DNA from: Albugo candida
Lineage: Eukaryota; Oomycota; Peronosporomycetes; Albuginales; Albuginaceae
Reading direction: 5' to 3'
NCBI GenBank assembly: GCA_905220665.1
Contig: CAJNAR010000194.1
Coordinates: forward strand, 32,529-96,528
DNA length: 64,000 nt
The notes under the pieces are model-generated. The model was not told the origin of the DNA, did no database searches, and saw nothing but the letters and a program-made list of their open reading frames with translations. This document shows, piece by piece, positions 30,870 to 41,545 of the stretch; positions within the stretch are counted from its first letter, which is position 1, and each line of letters begins with the position of its first letter. A program made the translations under genes and the position numbers.

Positions 30870-32693
30870 CTAAACAAACGTCGCAAAATCCAAAATCTGA
30901 TCAAATTGCTGCTCGGATTCCTGACGGATTTTCAAATTCCAATGTCGTTTTGTGTTGTGATGCAAACTCTCAGATAGTAGTGCGTAAATGTCACGCCGCG
31001 TGCTTACGAATCGGTACAGCACAAACTGAGATTTTGAGAATGCCAATGCTTCCAAAGCGGTCTCCACATGCATACTTTTCATACATTCGGCTACGCGAGC
31101 AAACAGCTGGAAGATGAGATCTCTGCGAGCTATTTTAATACCATTCGTCGAGCTTAACAGCTGTATACTCGTCATCATTAAGCGTGCAATCATCTGAATC
31201 GCAACGACTTGCATGGATGGAAACTGAGTGGGCCAACGGTGGAGGAGTTGGCTGAGGAAGTAAGTCGTAGCGGCTGGAACGTGGGCAACGAGTTGACTCG
31301 CACATGTGAGTAATTCCGCTTCATCTGTTGCAGTCGGGTCCATCCAGTGAGTTTTCCACAGATTTAAGAATGTGCGGATGCAATTTCTTGCAACCACAGT
31401 CAAATGTTGCTCCCGATTTTTGCTGAATTGCTCGGTAGAATGATTTTCAATTCCGTGCTCGATCATGTACCTTAGTAACTCGAGCATTCCATGACCGTGA
31501 TCGAAAGGATACTCTTTTGACATCGATTCACTGCTTGTACAGCTTTCTAACTCGAAATCGAATTTGTTTGCATCGATCGCCTGGACATACTGTAGACGTA
31601 ATGCGCTACTCTCTGCAAGTGCGATGGCAATGTGACGACGTAAATTCACATTACAGTGTTTATGAATGGCACGTAAAATATCGAGTCGAGGGCTCGCCAG
31701 TCGATAATCTTCAAACCGTAGAGCACTGACAAGAGTTTGTATCAAACGCTCGGAAATAAAGTGTTCGATCACATTCGGCTTCTTCACATCGCTTGTCTCA
31801 GAAATGTGAGGAAGTAGCCATTGGACAAGGCTTTGTCGTATACTTGCTTCCGTCGATTCTTGATCTGTATCGGTCCCTGTATTCTCACTGTCGTCCAAAA
31901 TAGCCGATGCTTGCCCACGCGAGCTCTTGGTGCCTGCTAGACCAACTGCACCTGCGCTGAGCTTGCTACGTGATTTCTTGGCGAACAGCGTATCATAAAT
32001 TGTATCAATTACGACCTCACGATCCCCATGTTTAGGGACATGCTTTTGAACACTCAGCAGTGAGAAGCGAGTAGGAAAAGCGCTAGAACTATTTTCCTGG
32101 GCAGCAAAAGGCTTTGGGAAGAGTTCATCATCACGAGTTGTAGGAGCGTTATCTCGCTTGCCAATTTTACATTCCCCTGAAATGATTCTTTGCTTCGATC
32201 TGTTCGTTATTGACGTTCGATCATTACGCGGGACTGGTTGTGGCCTTCGACTCGTCAACATTTGCTGATTTCTTGTGAATGAACGAGGCTTTTCTTCCTT
32301 GGGCTTTGGCTTTTCTTTCAGCGTTTTTGATTTTGAAAATCCTTTTGTTCCGATTCGTTTTGTTTGCGAGGAATCACATTGCTTTGTTGAGCTTAGTCGC
32401 TGATTGTACTGCCTCGGAGGTGGAATTTGTGATGGTTTTCGTCGATCCTGAGCTAGAGTGAGATGTCGGAGCATCCCGTCAACCGGATTGTCTTCATCGG
32501 TATCTTCGGTACAGTCCGTATGGTGGCGATGATGACGAGAATGTGTATGCTTCCCCGAAGTCGCTGACTTTTTGCGGTTCTGCAAACGGATTCGCGAATT
32601 TCGCACACTCATTTCATTATGGGCACATAAAGTACCGTTTAATTCATTGGATGACACGTCAAATTTGTCGTCAAGTTGCGACCGAAATACCAA
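30870..32693 (-). CDS. Divergent PP2A B56-type regulatory subunit-like protein
   Basis: 607 residues in one exon. The first 290 are disordered and basic, rich in histidine, serine, lysine and proline (for example THSRHHRHHTD). The rest is an alpha-helical repeat domain whose landmarks follow the PP2A B' (B56) family: FEDYRLASPRLDILRAIHKH (compare the B56 segment where ARM-like helices precede the regulatory loop), ELLRYMIEHGIENHS, VAHVPAATTYFLSQLLHRWP, FARVAECMKSMHVETALEAL, then RFVSTRRDIYALLSESLHHN and TKRHWNLKI (family: S-K-T-H-W-N). B56 subunits direct PP2A phosphatase to targets. The order matches along about 300 residues but identity is low, so the family call is probable and the ability to bind PP2A is untested. 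The long disordered N-terminus is unusual. Confidence 0.7.
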   Translation of the reverse strand: MVFRSQLDDKFDVSSNELNGTLCAHNEMSVRNSRIRLQNRKKSATSGKHTHSRHHRHHTDCTEDTDEDNPVDGMLRHLTLAQDRRKPSQIPPPRQYNQRLSSTKQCDSSQTKRIGTKGFSKSKTLKEKPKPKEEKPRSFTRNQQMLTSRRPQPVPRNDRTSITNRSKQRIISGECKIGKRDNAPTTRDDELFPKPFAAQENSSSAFPTRFSLLSVQKHVPKHGDREVVIDTIYDTLFAKKSRSKLSAGAVGLAGTKSSRGQASAILDDSENTGTDTDQESTEASIRQSLVQWLLPHISETSDVKKPNVIEHFISERLIQTLVSALRFEDYRLASPRLDILRAIHKHCNVNLRRHIAIALAESSALRLQYVQAIDANKFDFELESCTSSESMSKEYPFDHGHGMLELLRYMIEHGIENHSTEQFSKNREQHLTVVARNCIRTFLNLWKTHWMDPTATDEAELLTCASQLVAHVPAATTYFLSQLLHRWPTQFPSMQVVAIQMIARLMMTSIQLLSSTNGIKIARRDLIFQLFARVAECMKSMHVETALEALAFSKSQFVLYRFVSTRRDIYALLSESLHHNTKRHWNLKIRQESEQQFDQILDFATFV

Positions 32694-32839
32694 GTCTTTT
32701 GTATTGACAAGAGACTCCGAAATGTGTTATTAAGGTCGAGTGTCCTATAAGCAAAGCAATCCGAGCGCTTTTAGAACATTGTTCCGATATATTTTGGATT
32801 TCTGGCATATCTCTGTTGGAGAGTAACATTACTTGAGGT

Positions 32840-34530
32840 CGGGAATGCAAAGACTGGAAGGAACAACTTTTCTCGCTTTTGAAAGTTCTTTTGAGCTCTT
32901 TTTTGATGAGATGGGGCAGACAAAGGGTGGAAAAGCAACAAAGTACCGACTCGGAGAGTCGAGAATCGTTAAACCTGGTAAAGCGGAACGAAATTTTCGT
33001 ATCTTTTATCAAATACCGCCAGGACTCTTCGTTCACAAAGAAGCCTCATGAAATGGATTGCTTGAACATCAGGGAGTGCTATGGCATAGACGGCATTGAT
33101 GATGAAAAGGACTTTGATGGTGCTACGGAGGCCATGTGGGCGACATGAAGAAGAGGCGAATTGAATGATTAATCCAATATGTGTTGCCATCCTACGTTTG
33201 GGTAACGTTGACTCTTGGGCTGGAACCATACATGATGCTGAAGGCTCTACTATCAATTCCGCTGACGTAGTGATCACAAGCTATAGATAATTGGGAGTCA
33301 GTTCCGATGAGTGTTGGATCAATTTCTCCTTCAAATATCTAAAACAATGGCTCGCCGTAGCAAGAGAGGTATCAAGTACCACAAAATCCCAGCCAAGCAA
33401 GTGCTCAACGTGACTCTCTTGGAAAATTTATGCATGACAGAACTTGAGATTTGTTGACTGAGCATATAAACCACGCATTGGACTTGCAATGTGGAGTAGA
33501 TGAACAGAAACCAACAAATTTTTCCCATCGTACGCTTAACATGGATGAGATGCCTAAAACTGGTACTGTAGATGTTTATGGATTCGAAGTATTTGATCAA
33601 AATGGTTCCGAGTAATTTTACCTTCCATACCACACGTGAACGAAAAATTGCAGCAATCGTGTATCTAGTCAAAATAAGAGTCTGGAGCTGTATTCGATGG
33701 TGCAAAAAGTAAGAACTAAGTGATCCGATAATTTTTTTTTAATTGAATACAGAGGGGAAAAAAGAAGGTCACCATCCAATCGACGGACACAAATGGCTTC
33801 TCCTACCGCTGGTCCAAGTTTCGAACGCAGTATGAAGCTTTAATACCAAGCTTGATGGAGTGATTGCCTATCAAATGATCAAAAGCAAGCCAATCGTTTT
33901 GACGACGGCGTGTCTTCCGCGAAATATAATACCTAGGTTGATTGATGATTTACAGGTTAGACCGGGCTGGTTTTGCTTATCACGGAGAGTATGGACGATT
34001 CCTTAATCGCTTACGTATTCTGTCACAAACATATCCTGAGCATGTGTTCACCGGCAGCGATATGAAAGGGACTCAACTGATATTGCGAAATGCAGAAGAG
34101 GGTATATCAACACTGAAAGAAGAGGCACAATTTGGTAGACAGTGGTAATCACTCAAGCATCGAAGACATTGTTTGCTATCAAGAAGTTACGGGAGGAAGT
34201 TATTGAAAGGTATGTCCGAAGAGTCTAGCACATTTGGAGATCATGAATCGGACAGCGGTAATTTTTGAAACTGTGTTCATGGCATTTCAGATTTTTATAA
34301 AACAAACGGAAAATTTGATTAACGTGTGCGTATTTGTCGATCATATCATGGAGAGTATCTGCTCGAAAAACACGGATGAAATACATTTGAGGATCTGGAA
34401 ATAGTACGCTTCTATGGTGACTATGATGAATTCGAATATGTTAATTATGTAATAGAACAAACAATCCCACCATCATTAGAGGTGGCGTTTCCAGGATTGC
34501 GAAAACCCAGAAGTTCTCGCTTCGTAGTCT
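32840..34530 (+). pseudogene. Decayed myosin heavy chain gene
   Basis: Fragments of a myosin motor domain appear in the right order but in several frames with stops between them: YRLGESRIVKPGKAERNFRI followed by FYQI (near 32,940), YGIDGIDDEKDFDGATEAMW (near 33,080), ICVAILRLGNVDSWAG (near 33,180), RGIKYHKIPAKQVLN (near 33,365), TGTVDVYGFEVFDQNGSE (near 33,560), a weak NEKLQQ (near 33,640) and RLDRAGFAYHGEYGRFLNRL (near 33,945). These correspond to the upper 50K, SH1-helix/relay and converter regions. A further protein-like stretch (FEDLEIVRFYGDYDEFEYV, near 34,390) may be tail sequence. No frame stays open beyond about 70 codons, so this is a pseudogene. The 5' motor (P-loop) part is absent from the window. 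Confidence 0.85.
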
Positions 34531-34539
34531 GAGACAATG

Positions 34540-35453
34540 AGCACATATCACAATGACAATGACATACTTCTCAACACATACGCTTATATGCTTTATTCTA
34601 CAGATCCGACCAGAGCCTCAATTCAAAGGAGTTCAACTGGAACAATCGGCTCGAAGACCGAAGCGTCTGAAACTGCTGAATACTGGAGAAAATTTGAACT
34701 TTTTGATTTCTAGCATCGTTGTCGATTCAGTGGCAATAATTCGGACGAAGCATGTAAACGAGTGAAACAAAGCGTCAACATTCTGAGGCAAAAAGAAATA
34801 AAGAACGCGCAAAACGTGCTCGACGCCGGGCACGACTAAAGCAAGAACGAGAACACATTCGTATTGAACGAGTAAAAATACGGATGCTAAAAAGCAAGCT
34901 GACAATGAGGCCAGGACGCAGATTGCTCGAACGTCCGATCCGACCGCGTCCTCTTTGGTACAATTGAAGTGTGTTTTAGTGAAGTCAAGGCAAAATGCGT
35001 GACAACGACGTCAAGGCTTTGTACAGCAACACTCGGGGGAATGGAATGGGTAGTGAGCTTAATGCGGTTCTGGCACGACGTCGTGGAAACGCAAGGTAGA
35101 CGCACTCAGCTTTCCGAGGATTGGAAGATATGCTTGGATCAATACCGGAGAATGGTATAAATTCAGCGTTGACCTGGTTCTAAGGCTATAATACCTTTGG
35201 TCTTCTCAAGCGTGATTACCTTGCCATTTGTTATTGGAGCACCAGAGAGGCCTTTCGTGGAAGGAAAAGCGGTCATGTCGCTTGATTTTGTAGACAACAT
35301 GATTACGTCAGCTCCACATACTTCGATAATGTTTAAATTCTCACTCTGTCCTTTATGTAAACCAAACCGCACTGCAAAAAATGGAAAATAGAATGCTCTC
35401 GGCCGTATACAAAAGCAAGATGGAAGCATTCCATATCGCAATCGGCGGGTGTT
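34540..35453 (+). other. Coding-like debris, no intact gene
   Basis: Short broken frames. The clearest runs to a stop at about 34,968 and is very basic (RAKRARRRARLKQEREHIRI), without an ATG. Another at 34,969-35,160 and a minus-strand frame at 35,163-35,441 show no family features. Likely remnants of decayed genes. Confidence 0.35.
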
Positions 35454-35585
35454 TTGCTCACCTCTATCTTGCTTTGCGCAACGTTAAAGCAACTGACTCT
35501 TTCTTCTTTGTGGCGAATGTTCCTCGGCCATTCATTTCTGACTAGCTACAATCACAATTGTGTCATTCAGTTGCAAATTGGTCTA

Positions 35586-36611
35586 ATGGCTCTCAAGTGC
35601 ATGCTCATTGGACTCCTTCCGCTGGTATACAGCGTTCATTCGGAGGAAATCTTTGAAAACGAAGAAATAGATGGATTTATCCATAAAGCCTTGTCACTTG
35701 AACATTATTATGAAACTGGTTATGAGGATGACTTCGGTTTGACGCACAAACTTGCGAGAGATGTCTTTTTTGAGTGGGACCATACAGTCATTAATGGTTC
35801 CTTCGAACATGCTGTCCTGGCAAAGCAAATAGGTCGTGGCATATACATGTTCGGAAGTGAAGATGTACCGGCAATTTTTGGATTCGAAGGAGACGGAGCA
35901 GTTCCTGGCTGTATACATATCAACGAGGAACTTGCTTCAGTTGTAGAGAAAATCTACAAAATCTTCGAAACCAGGGATCAGCGGGAGGATAAAACCGTTG
36001 ATTGGAAGCGCAGAAGAACTTTTCAATCGGGCGAAATAAAGACTCTCAGAGATGATGTACTTAGATGGCTGGAAGTCGTCCCCACACTTATTTCACCGAA
36101 TATCCAGTGTCAATACTTATCGAAGACTTTACCGTACAGATTGCTTTACATGGCACTCCAATACGATCTCTTTGACGCGGCATTTGAACTAAGTCTTCCA
36201 GAAGAAAAAATTCCTAATTTACCCACCCACATTGCCCTTTACCCAGCAATGAAGAAGCTTATACGCAAGTGCATCGATCGTCACAAGTTGTTGAGTAGTA
36301 CAACTACGTCGCATCAAGATTACCTCAGTGGTGTTTATCGAGTGTTTGATAACTTTGCTTGGAGCAAAATCAAATCGTTTACAGAGCCAGACAGGACCCC
36401 ATTCGTTCCTGGTAACGACAAGAGCCGTCGCCAACGGTTTTTCGACGAATTCAACCGTGTAGCAGATAAATCGAAACAAGTGCAGTATTTGCTGGAAGGG
36501 ACAACCATACTCGCAGTTGGCAACTCACAAGGCGAATATCGCCTAGCTTTCCAAGCTATACAAGAGATTGGATATGCACTGATTGTATCCGAAAGACCCG
36601 TACCGAAATAA
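35586..36611 (+). CDS. Putative secreted protein (341 aa)
   Basis: Starting at the methionine at 35586 (MALKCMLIGLLPLVYSVHS) the product has a convincing signal peptide with a probable cut before EEIFENEE. The frame is open 44 codons farther upstream, but that part spoils the signal peptide, so 35586 is chosen. The mature part is acidic to neutral, with helical stretches and few cysteines (for example CIHINEELASVVEKIYKIFE; RLLYMALQYDLFDAAFELSL). It ends near ILAVGNSQGEYRLAFQAIQE. No domain recognised and no RXLR or CHXC motif noticed. It is the one long intact frame between two stretches of decayed genes, which suggests selection is keeping it open; a role in host interaction is conjecture. 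Confidence 0.7.
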   Translation: MALKCMLIGLLPLVYSVHSEEIFENEEIDGFIHKALSLEHYYETGYEDDFGLTHKLARDVFFEWDHTVINGSFEHAVLAKQIGRGIYMFGSEDVPAIFGFEGDGAVPGCIHINEELASVVEKIYKIFETRDQREDKTVDWKRRRTFQSGEIKTLRDDVLRWLEVVPTLISPNIQCQYLSKTLPYRLLYMALQYDLFDAAFELSLPEEKIPNLPTHIALYPAMKKLIRKCIDRHKLLSSTTTSHQDYLSGVYRVFDNFAWSKIKSFTEPDRTPFVPGNDKSRRQRFFDEFNRVADKSKQVQYLLEGTTILAVGNSQGEYRLAFQAIQEIGYALIVSERPVPK

Positions 36612-39600
36612 TTGCTAAAACTGAAAGCCAAGTTTAAGGATCGATGCAAAATCATAACCATGACGCAAGACGGCTGGAAAACAATTAAAATAACTGATGA
36701 AGAAACAAATGAAACAATCGATAATCGATCATAAGAAGCAAATGAAAAAACAATTTGTCAAACAAATGAAGAACCGCTGAAGAAAAAAAATGAAATATAG
36801 CCACATCAATTGACTCGGTGCATTAATAGATGCTCTTTTCGGAAAAGAAATTGCTTCCATTGCTAATCAATCCTTCACACACACTTTTTCGACTGACTTT
36901 TCTTTCGCGATGAACAATTGATTCGTAGATCCTAAACAATATCTTGTACTGATAATAAACAATATCTTGTACGGATAATAAGAACGGTCGATTCGGAAAA
37001 CGCCTCGCGTTCTGTGTTGTCGATCTTCTGTGACAATCGTGTCGCTAACGAGCAAGACGCTCTACTTGGCTTCTAACTACCGCGCCTCGATGCCCACGAC
37101 ATGATACTCGAAAGAATATGAAGGCACTGTGTGTACGATATATGATGAGTCTTTTTCGAATGCGCTGCGCTGGGTACGAGAATCATATTGAGTTAACCTT
37201 TAGGCTTTCCGTATGGACGAAACAACTCCTTTGAAAAATCAAGTAACTCGTTCTTCTTCTTTCCATTGAAAATTGGCTCCCCAAAGCACCACCTCTGTTT
37301 TCGGGTGTGATAAATTCAGGGGAAAGTACCAGAATTTGATGCTCAGAGAAGCCAAGCATTCCAGCGCTTCATTTACTCATCCAACTTCGTCGTGTTTGGT
37401 CGCATCATCATCCTGAAGGAGAATTTGAGCTTGATGAACGGTCGTGCAACGAAGCCGCAGTGACCAGGCTTGAAAAGTCCGCTTCGGTCTCGTAGGGTCC
37501 AAGTGCATCATCGCGTGATCCATAGCCACAATATCACGTCGTTCCTATCCTTCATTCCCTTTTCGCGCGTAGCTCCTTCCTCTGAATTGGCAATTTCGTG
37601 GCCTGCTGCTTAATCTTCCTGTCCCTCGTGGCATTTTTCATTCACCTGCGGCTTGCCCGTAAATGATTGTGATGTTGCTCATCGGCGACATTTGTTGTAG
37701 TACTTCTTTTTGTCCATCTCGCCAAAAAGACCAGATGTAATTACTTCTAGCTTTGTAGCGCGTATGCACAACAAAAGATTTTGTCTCGTGTAACGGATAT
37801 AGTCCAGGTCATACTAATGATGTTCGGCAGGCGCAGAAGTAGGGATCGAGAAATCCTCAAAAGTGATATTTTTTGACCGTTGTCATCTGTTCCCGCTCCC
37901 CAGACTAAAAGCAGATGAACGAAAGAAGGAACTTTCACTTTGCTGCAGCGATCTCGGTTCTTGAGCTCAAATTATGTAGGAGATGTCACATCTCGTCTGC
38001 AGAAAATTCATCAGCGCATCTGAAGACCTTCGTAAGAGCCTCATTCCTTCTGGTGTACTGACTTATATTGAGCTCCTTCCGATGTACCTGCCCGATGTAC
38101 CTGGGTTGACACAATATACCAGTAAGACTTTATCACATCTCATGTAGGCACCCATCTAAGCGATGTTCCATAGTTTTCCTACTTGCCAAAATGTAGTTGC
38201 ATTACTCTTTATATCGTAGCACTGCTTGTTATCCATTGAACGTTATTACTTTTTACATTGATGCGAGCACCAGATAGCCATAAGAGCGACCACAGATGCG
38301 CAAACATCGCTTTGGAGCTTGTGCAAATTATATTTGGCTTTCCAAAACTTTTAGAAGCAGTGGGCAAAGCGTGTCATCACTCAGCCGACATCCCATCCCA
38401 GTGATAGCTTCACTCCGTGCGAATGTCTTGCTCGCCAGATCGACACAGCTAAGAAGATATATCATGTACAGCTTGCTTGTCATTGACAATGAATTTCTCC
38501 ATTTTGATACCACAAGCCCATTCTGATAATTTTTGAGATGTTCAGACTATGCCGTGTCGCCTCCGTAACCACAAAAAGAAAGCGCACTTGAGATCCGCAC
38601 ATAGCAATTCACACGATTAAGTCTATGAGCACACTTCTACCCAAACTCCAGCTATAGCACGACGTAAAAACTCTGAAAAGAGGAAGCAAAAGATCCGCAA
38701 TTGACTACGATGTTTGAATTTGTTCTTCGAGGGATACATCCATCGCCAGTATAAACACAGTCTCACGATTGGATTGGTCTATGCGTCTATGGTCCGATTC
38801 AGAGATGTACGTTTGCGGTGCTTTGACGATCACATATTATTGATGCATTGATGAGAGACTAATCAGATCGTTCTTCTTCGAGAAGATAAGAGTGAGCAAA
38901 CCTTGCAATTTCCAGTTATCACACAAAAGGGAACGAGCTGGAAATCATTCAGATTTGCAAGATTTTACTGTTTCCTATCATTGACCGACAATGACATGGC
39001 GTACCTACCATAAGTATAGCCGCATGTTATGACCAAGTGTTCTGTCATGCATGAGTGCTCGTGTGACCCATCACTACATCAATTTCACCATCAAATATTT
39101 GTGCCCGGTCATCTTATTGGCTCCCAATTTTCCAGCTGCAATGAGTGAAGCCTATTCTGCGGGGTTGAAGAGACTTATAGTAGATGGAATATCTTCGATC
39201 AACTCATGTCTTTTGACGTCAGATATAGGTCAATTGGGTTGATGCAGCCTCATAATCAGCATGGTCGCCGGACGATGATAATTTTTTAAACCGTCCCACT
39301 CATGTCCAACAGCATACGCTGATTCTCGAAGAGACCTTCATATCTGGCCTTCGGAGCAGCTCTGATACCTTTTCATCCAAAGCAAGCCTTTACGCAAGTG
39401 CCTATGAGAACATCTCCACAACGCGTGCCCGATCTAAAATAGTAGAGCTCCATCAATGCTTGAACGCCTGAGAGTCTTGGTTGAATGCTCATGCATTCCT
39501 CAAGAATATACTGAACGACATTACCAGCGATTTCGTTCTCCCATTTCCGCACGCACCATACATGCACCTGATATCATTGATACACAGGATTGAAGCAATA

Positions 39601-39713
39601 CTTATCTGCTTCGTTTCTGGAGAGGAAGATGACCTATTTTTGAATCTGTCGTGGGCAGATAAAAAGGTGCACTCATTGTTCGACTAGCAATACGACGTTT
39701 CTTCAATGCCTGC
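36612..39713. other. 3.1 kb gene-poor stretch
   Basis: No supported gene. Frames are short (about 60-76 codons) on both strands and none carries a recognised motif. Some minus-strand pieces read like protein, for example around 39,373-39,567 (NVVQYILEECMSIQPRLSG) and 37,200-37,380 (GFSEHQILVLSPEFITPENR), and may be relics. A short tandem duplication of about 17 bases lies near 36,940-36,975 (AACAATATCTTGTAC twice). Confidence 0.45.
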
Positions 39714-40330
39714 ATGAAGAATCGTATGGAAGCGAATGTTGTGCCTTCGAGAGATCGAGTGCTGTGTCGTTCTCAAAACACTGTTAAAGATCGGGGAAAT
39801 AATTTAGTTGTTTTTAGCAAGGAATCGGCAAATTGGATTCTGCATGAGTTGAGGTATAAGGCCTTAGACAATATTACAGCGTCAGTTCGAGGAAAGCGCC
39901 TGAGTTCCCTGTATGACATGATCCAGACATACGATGACATCTTTCCGGGAGGATAGCCAACGCGCTCGAGTTGAAAAAAAGCTTCAGGTTAGATATGTCG
40001 AGTATACACGAGAACCCATGCGATTCATCCCACTCGAGAAAACATTCGATTCCGTTGCGCTATCCAAAGCCAACCTCTGATGATAACGGAATAAAATTGC
40101 GGACTGCGATCTCATTTCTGGTAGGAAAGCGCAGTACAACGGATATTGTGCGTATACCTCATGACGAGATTCTAAACCGAATGCGGGATGCTACTCACTA
40201 TACTACATGCCAAAATTTTTGCGTCCATTCAATGATTGACTACCAATGTCACCCACACGGCTTCGATGAACCACCACAACAAATGAATGCATCTTTGTAC
40301 AACAAGAACGAGATTTCGAATGTTATTCTA
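39714..40330 (+). pseudogene. Possible broken gene of unknown family
   Basis: Two plus-strand frames follow each other: 39714-39956 (80 codons, NWILHELRYKALDNITASVR) and, one frame over, from an ATG at about 39,996 into the antisense of the PHD-like gene (SSIHENPCDSSHSRKHSIPL; EILNRMRDATHYTTCQNFC). They look like one gene split by a frameshift, although an unrecognised intron is possible. No family recognised. Surroundings full of decayed genes favour a pseudogene. Confidence 0.3.
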
Positions 40331-41104
40331 ATGCTTTTGCTGCTCAGGATTGAGATCTTCTGGGAAACCGGCAACCCCGTTTATACGACTGGACGTTCGC
40401 GTCAAAGTAGGAGTTTGGGCTCCTTTGATACGTCGAATCAGCTTTCGTTTTATCAACTTCGGTTTTTCTTTCACAACTTCAGAGAAAGCTGTTCCTTTAT
40501 CTTTGACATATGTATGCTTATTCACAACACGGGGGACATAGTCGTCCAAGCGCACTTGATCCTTTAGCATCAGAAATAGTACTTTCTTGCGATACGAAAG
40601 AACCAATTCCGGCTCGGTACACACTCGACATCGACAGTCTATATCGAATGTTTCGTCTCTACAGAAATTGATGGAAGCATTCTGACACGATAAACAGTCG
40701 GCGACGTCAGCCACCACTTTATCAATCCTTTTGCGTTCCTCGACGCTCAAAGTGGAATGTCTCAAGGCTGACGGCTGGATGTAAATTGCCATGCAACGAG
40801 AATGATATGCCATTCCACACGCTACACACGACATAAGCGAGCTGATGTTCTGGTGGCAACGACAAAAGATACATATTTTCTGTGTAATTCCTGGATACTC
40901 TCTGTCTTTTGTGAACTGCTCACCGGAATCGGAAGTCTGTTTCGAAAGCTCCTTTTTCATGGGTTCAGGCGCTATATTGGCGTTATTTATGAGATGCAAG
41001 GCTCTTGGTGGTGGCTGCTCTGCTTCACATGCTGTGAAGATAGCCTCGGTGCTTGTGAAGGGACGATCATTGCCAGTTGTTTTCGATGAAGATGAATCTG
41101 ACAT
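40328..41104 (-). CDS. PHD-like zinc finger protein
   Basis: From the methionine at 41104 (MSDSSSSKTTGNDRPF) the product is 258 residues; the frame is open to a methionine at 41284, which would add a hydrophobic 60-residue N-terminus that looks non-native. Residues about 80-145 hold a PHD-type C4HC3 cluster: CIFCRCHQNISSLMSCVACG, then HSRCMA and DCLSC. A second small cysteine group (FDIDCRCRVCTEPE) follows. The C-terminal part is basic (KPKLIKRKLIRRIKG). PHD fingers bind histone tails, so a chromatin role is possible; the inter-cysteine spacing is irregular, and the call is of a PHD-like fold only. It is one of few intact frames in this decayed region. Confidence 0.6.
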   Translation of the reverse strand: MSDSSSSKTTGNDRPFTSTEAIFTACEAEQPPPRALHLINNANIAPEPMKKELSKQTSDSGEQFTKDREYPGITQKICIFCRCHQNISSLMSCVACGMAYHSRCMAIYIQPSALRHSTLSVEERKRIDKVVADVADCLSCQNASINFCRDETFDIDCRCRVCTEPELVLSYRKKVLFLMLKDQVRLDDYVPRVVNKHTYVKDKGTAFSEVVKEKPKLIKRKLIRRIKGAQTPTLTRTSSRINGVAGFPEDLNPEQQKH

Positions 41105-41545
41105 AATCGATGAAATGGCTTTCGAACCTATTGTAACGTGCGACTGTGTATAAATGCGTCTATGAAGTGCATACAGTACAGCGTTATTTATCACGAAGAA
41201 GGCTAAGCTAGAATACAAGGCCTGCTTAGTAAATCTAATAGCGACAAAACTATAAGAACTCTCAAAATAATAGTTCTCCTTCATTGCATTCGGTCATCCT
41301 TGTGTAAGTTGATTACCTCCCGCTTCGTAATGCCTTGAAGACTCTCCATATACTGTAAAGACGATATCTCAAAGAGCTTTGTATCTCGAATTCATATCAA
41401 CGGCTTTTACCTGCTACCATGCTCGCCTCTGTGTATCCGTAAGCCTCCTTCACCACGTACATCCATTCCAGCTTCTCTGACTGCGAGTCCTGGAATTATT
41501 GTATAAATAGCACTTGACGGTTAGACCGTCTTCAAATCTGCACCC
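41105..41545. other. Intergenic region, no gene seen
   Basis: 440 bases between the PHD-like start and the cyclic-nucleotide-binding pseudogene. No frame of interest; it would hold two divergent promoters. Confidence 0.45.

Noticed and set aside
36612..39713. Several 60-76-codon frames in the gene-poor stretch as hypothetical genes
   Set aside because: No recognised motif, signal peptide or consistent splicing; length is within chance expectation for this composition.
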